Shown here: positions 63,214 to 64,000 of the stretch, piece after piece | How the letters are laid out: the number at the start of each line of letters is the position of its first letter | Position numbering within the stretch: position 1 is the stretch's first letter | Source: Panulirus ornatus | Lineage: Eukaryota; Arthropoda; Malacostraca; Decapoda; Palinuridae | NCBI RefSeq assembly: GCF_036320965.1 | Contig: NC_092281.1 | Coordinates: 8,136,392-8,200,391 of the forward strand | DNA length: 64,000 nt | Direction: 5' to 3' | Position numbers and translations under genes: made by a program | The notes under the pieces: model-generated | What the model was told of the DNA's origin: nothing | The model's input: only the letters and a program-made list of their open reading frames with translations | The model's database searches: none

Positions 63214-64000
63214 CTTCATTGCCCATAAGCAGACGCAAGTGGAACTTCAGAAACTAGAAATCAATGTGAGGGGAGAGCTGACCGTAAAGGAGCTGATGAT
63301 TGAACTTCGTTAAAGAGGAAATTGTCGAATATCAATGGGAGGGTGAGGAGGGAGGGTGGGGGATGATGTCTACCTCAGTGCTTCGTAAAGAAGCAGATCA
63401 TTTGGCCTTGTGGGATCAGCGTCCCAAGAGAGAAGGCTAAAATCAGGAGGAAGTCCCAGGGTGTCTTATGTAGATACAAAACACATTCGATTATAATCGT
63501 TGGGAATTCGAGTTCTCCATTGGGATCGAGGTAGGTAACTTACAGTTTAAGATTTGGGGCCAAGAATATAAGAGTATGATAATTACTGGATTTTTTCTTT
63601 TTTTTTTGAAAAAGACTGAATGAAAGATGCAATTACAGCGGAGGTTATGACTGCAAGAGAAATAAGTAATGATAACATTGTTACTGAGATATTTTTCAAA
63701 GTTATGAATTCACTTTATAATGGAGATGAGAGACAATGGCTTCAAAACATCAATTTGGGGTTTTCAGTGACACAGTAACCCTAAGGGAGAGTAATATCCC
63801 TCCATCGCCCTCCAATTAAGATTCACTGTCTATCTTTTCACGTTAAATATTCCTCCTTACGTTTATTCTCTTGTCTTTCTCCCTGCGTTTCCAGTTCTTT
63901 CTCTGTCTCCCTCTTTATCAAAAGAGTCCCACCCTCTCCATTTATCCTTTTCTCATCCCCCCCGTTGCTTATTCGCCTTTACCACCTTATCATCTGCCTT
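63212..64000. other. No gene recognised
   Basis: Anonymous sequence ending in a C/T-rich stretch (63860-64000). I see nothing else. Confidence 0.45.

Overview
The window is eukaryotic and gene-poor. There are no operons, no ribosome-binding-site-led ORFs and no rRNA. Much of the sequence is simple repeats: long (AT)n, (CT)n/(GA)n and (CA)n arrays every few kilobases. Degenerate minisatellites, tRNA-derived SINE relics, non-LTR retrotransposon remains and one DNA-transposon-like element make up most of the rest. The microsatellite density, and repeat families that look familiar from decapod crustacean genomic sequence, suggest a decapod (lobster, crab or shrimp). That assignment is inference from composition and memory, not a database match.

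Layout: 1-6.5 kb has AT/CT microsatellites, one minus-strand SINE and no recognised gene. 6.5-7.8 kb is a badly decayed CR1/Jockey-group reverse transcriptase on the minus strand. 9.3-12.3 kb has microsatellites, a tRNA-like SINE relic and a heptapeptide-encoding minisatellite. 12.66-14.23 kb is a 1.57-kb hAT-like non-autonomous element with near-matching 8-bp target duplications, imperfect terminal inverted repeats and an internal A-B-B-B-A repeat structure. 14.6-34.5 kb is intergenic or intronic DNA with four or five loci of one dispersed minisatellite family built on GGTCGTACC, plus polypurine and polypyrimidine domains.

33.7-36.7 kb holds the only candidate host gene. Two open segments on the plus strand have convincing splice sites and matching phase, giving the last 232 residues of an unrecognised protein. 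A SINE abuts the second acceptor. 38.6-54.8 kb holds dispersed repeat fragments, including truncated 3' tails of a LINE family. 55.0-56.3 kb is a 5'-truncated LINE of that same family (RTE-like by appearance), with an almost intact reverse-transcriptase C-terminal half broken by one frameshift. 57-63.2 kb has minisatellites, a perfect 160-bp palindrome next to a SINE-like repeat that shares the LINE 3' tail, a G-rich tract and compound microsatellites.

Most genes here are selfish elements. The likely functional links are the LINE and its tail-sharing repeats (one retrotransposition machinery), and a SINE placed beside a splice acceptor of the candidate gene. I found no convincing novel enzymatic or defence system. 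The points most worth follow-up are the shared 3'-tail hairpin, the hAT-like composite, the dispersed GTCGTAC minisatellite family, the palindrome and the two-exon gene.
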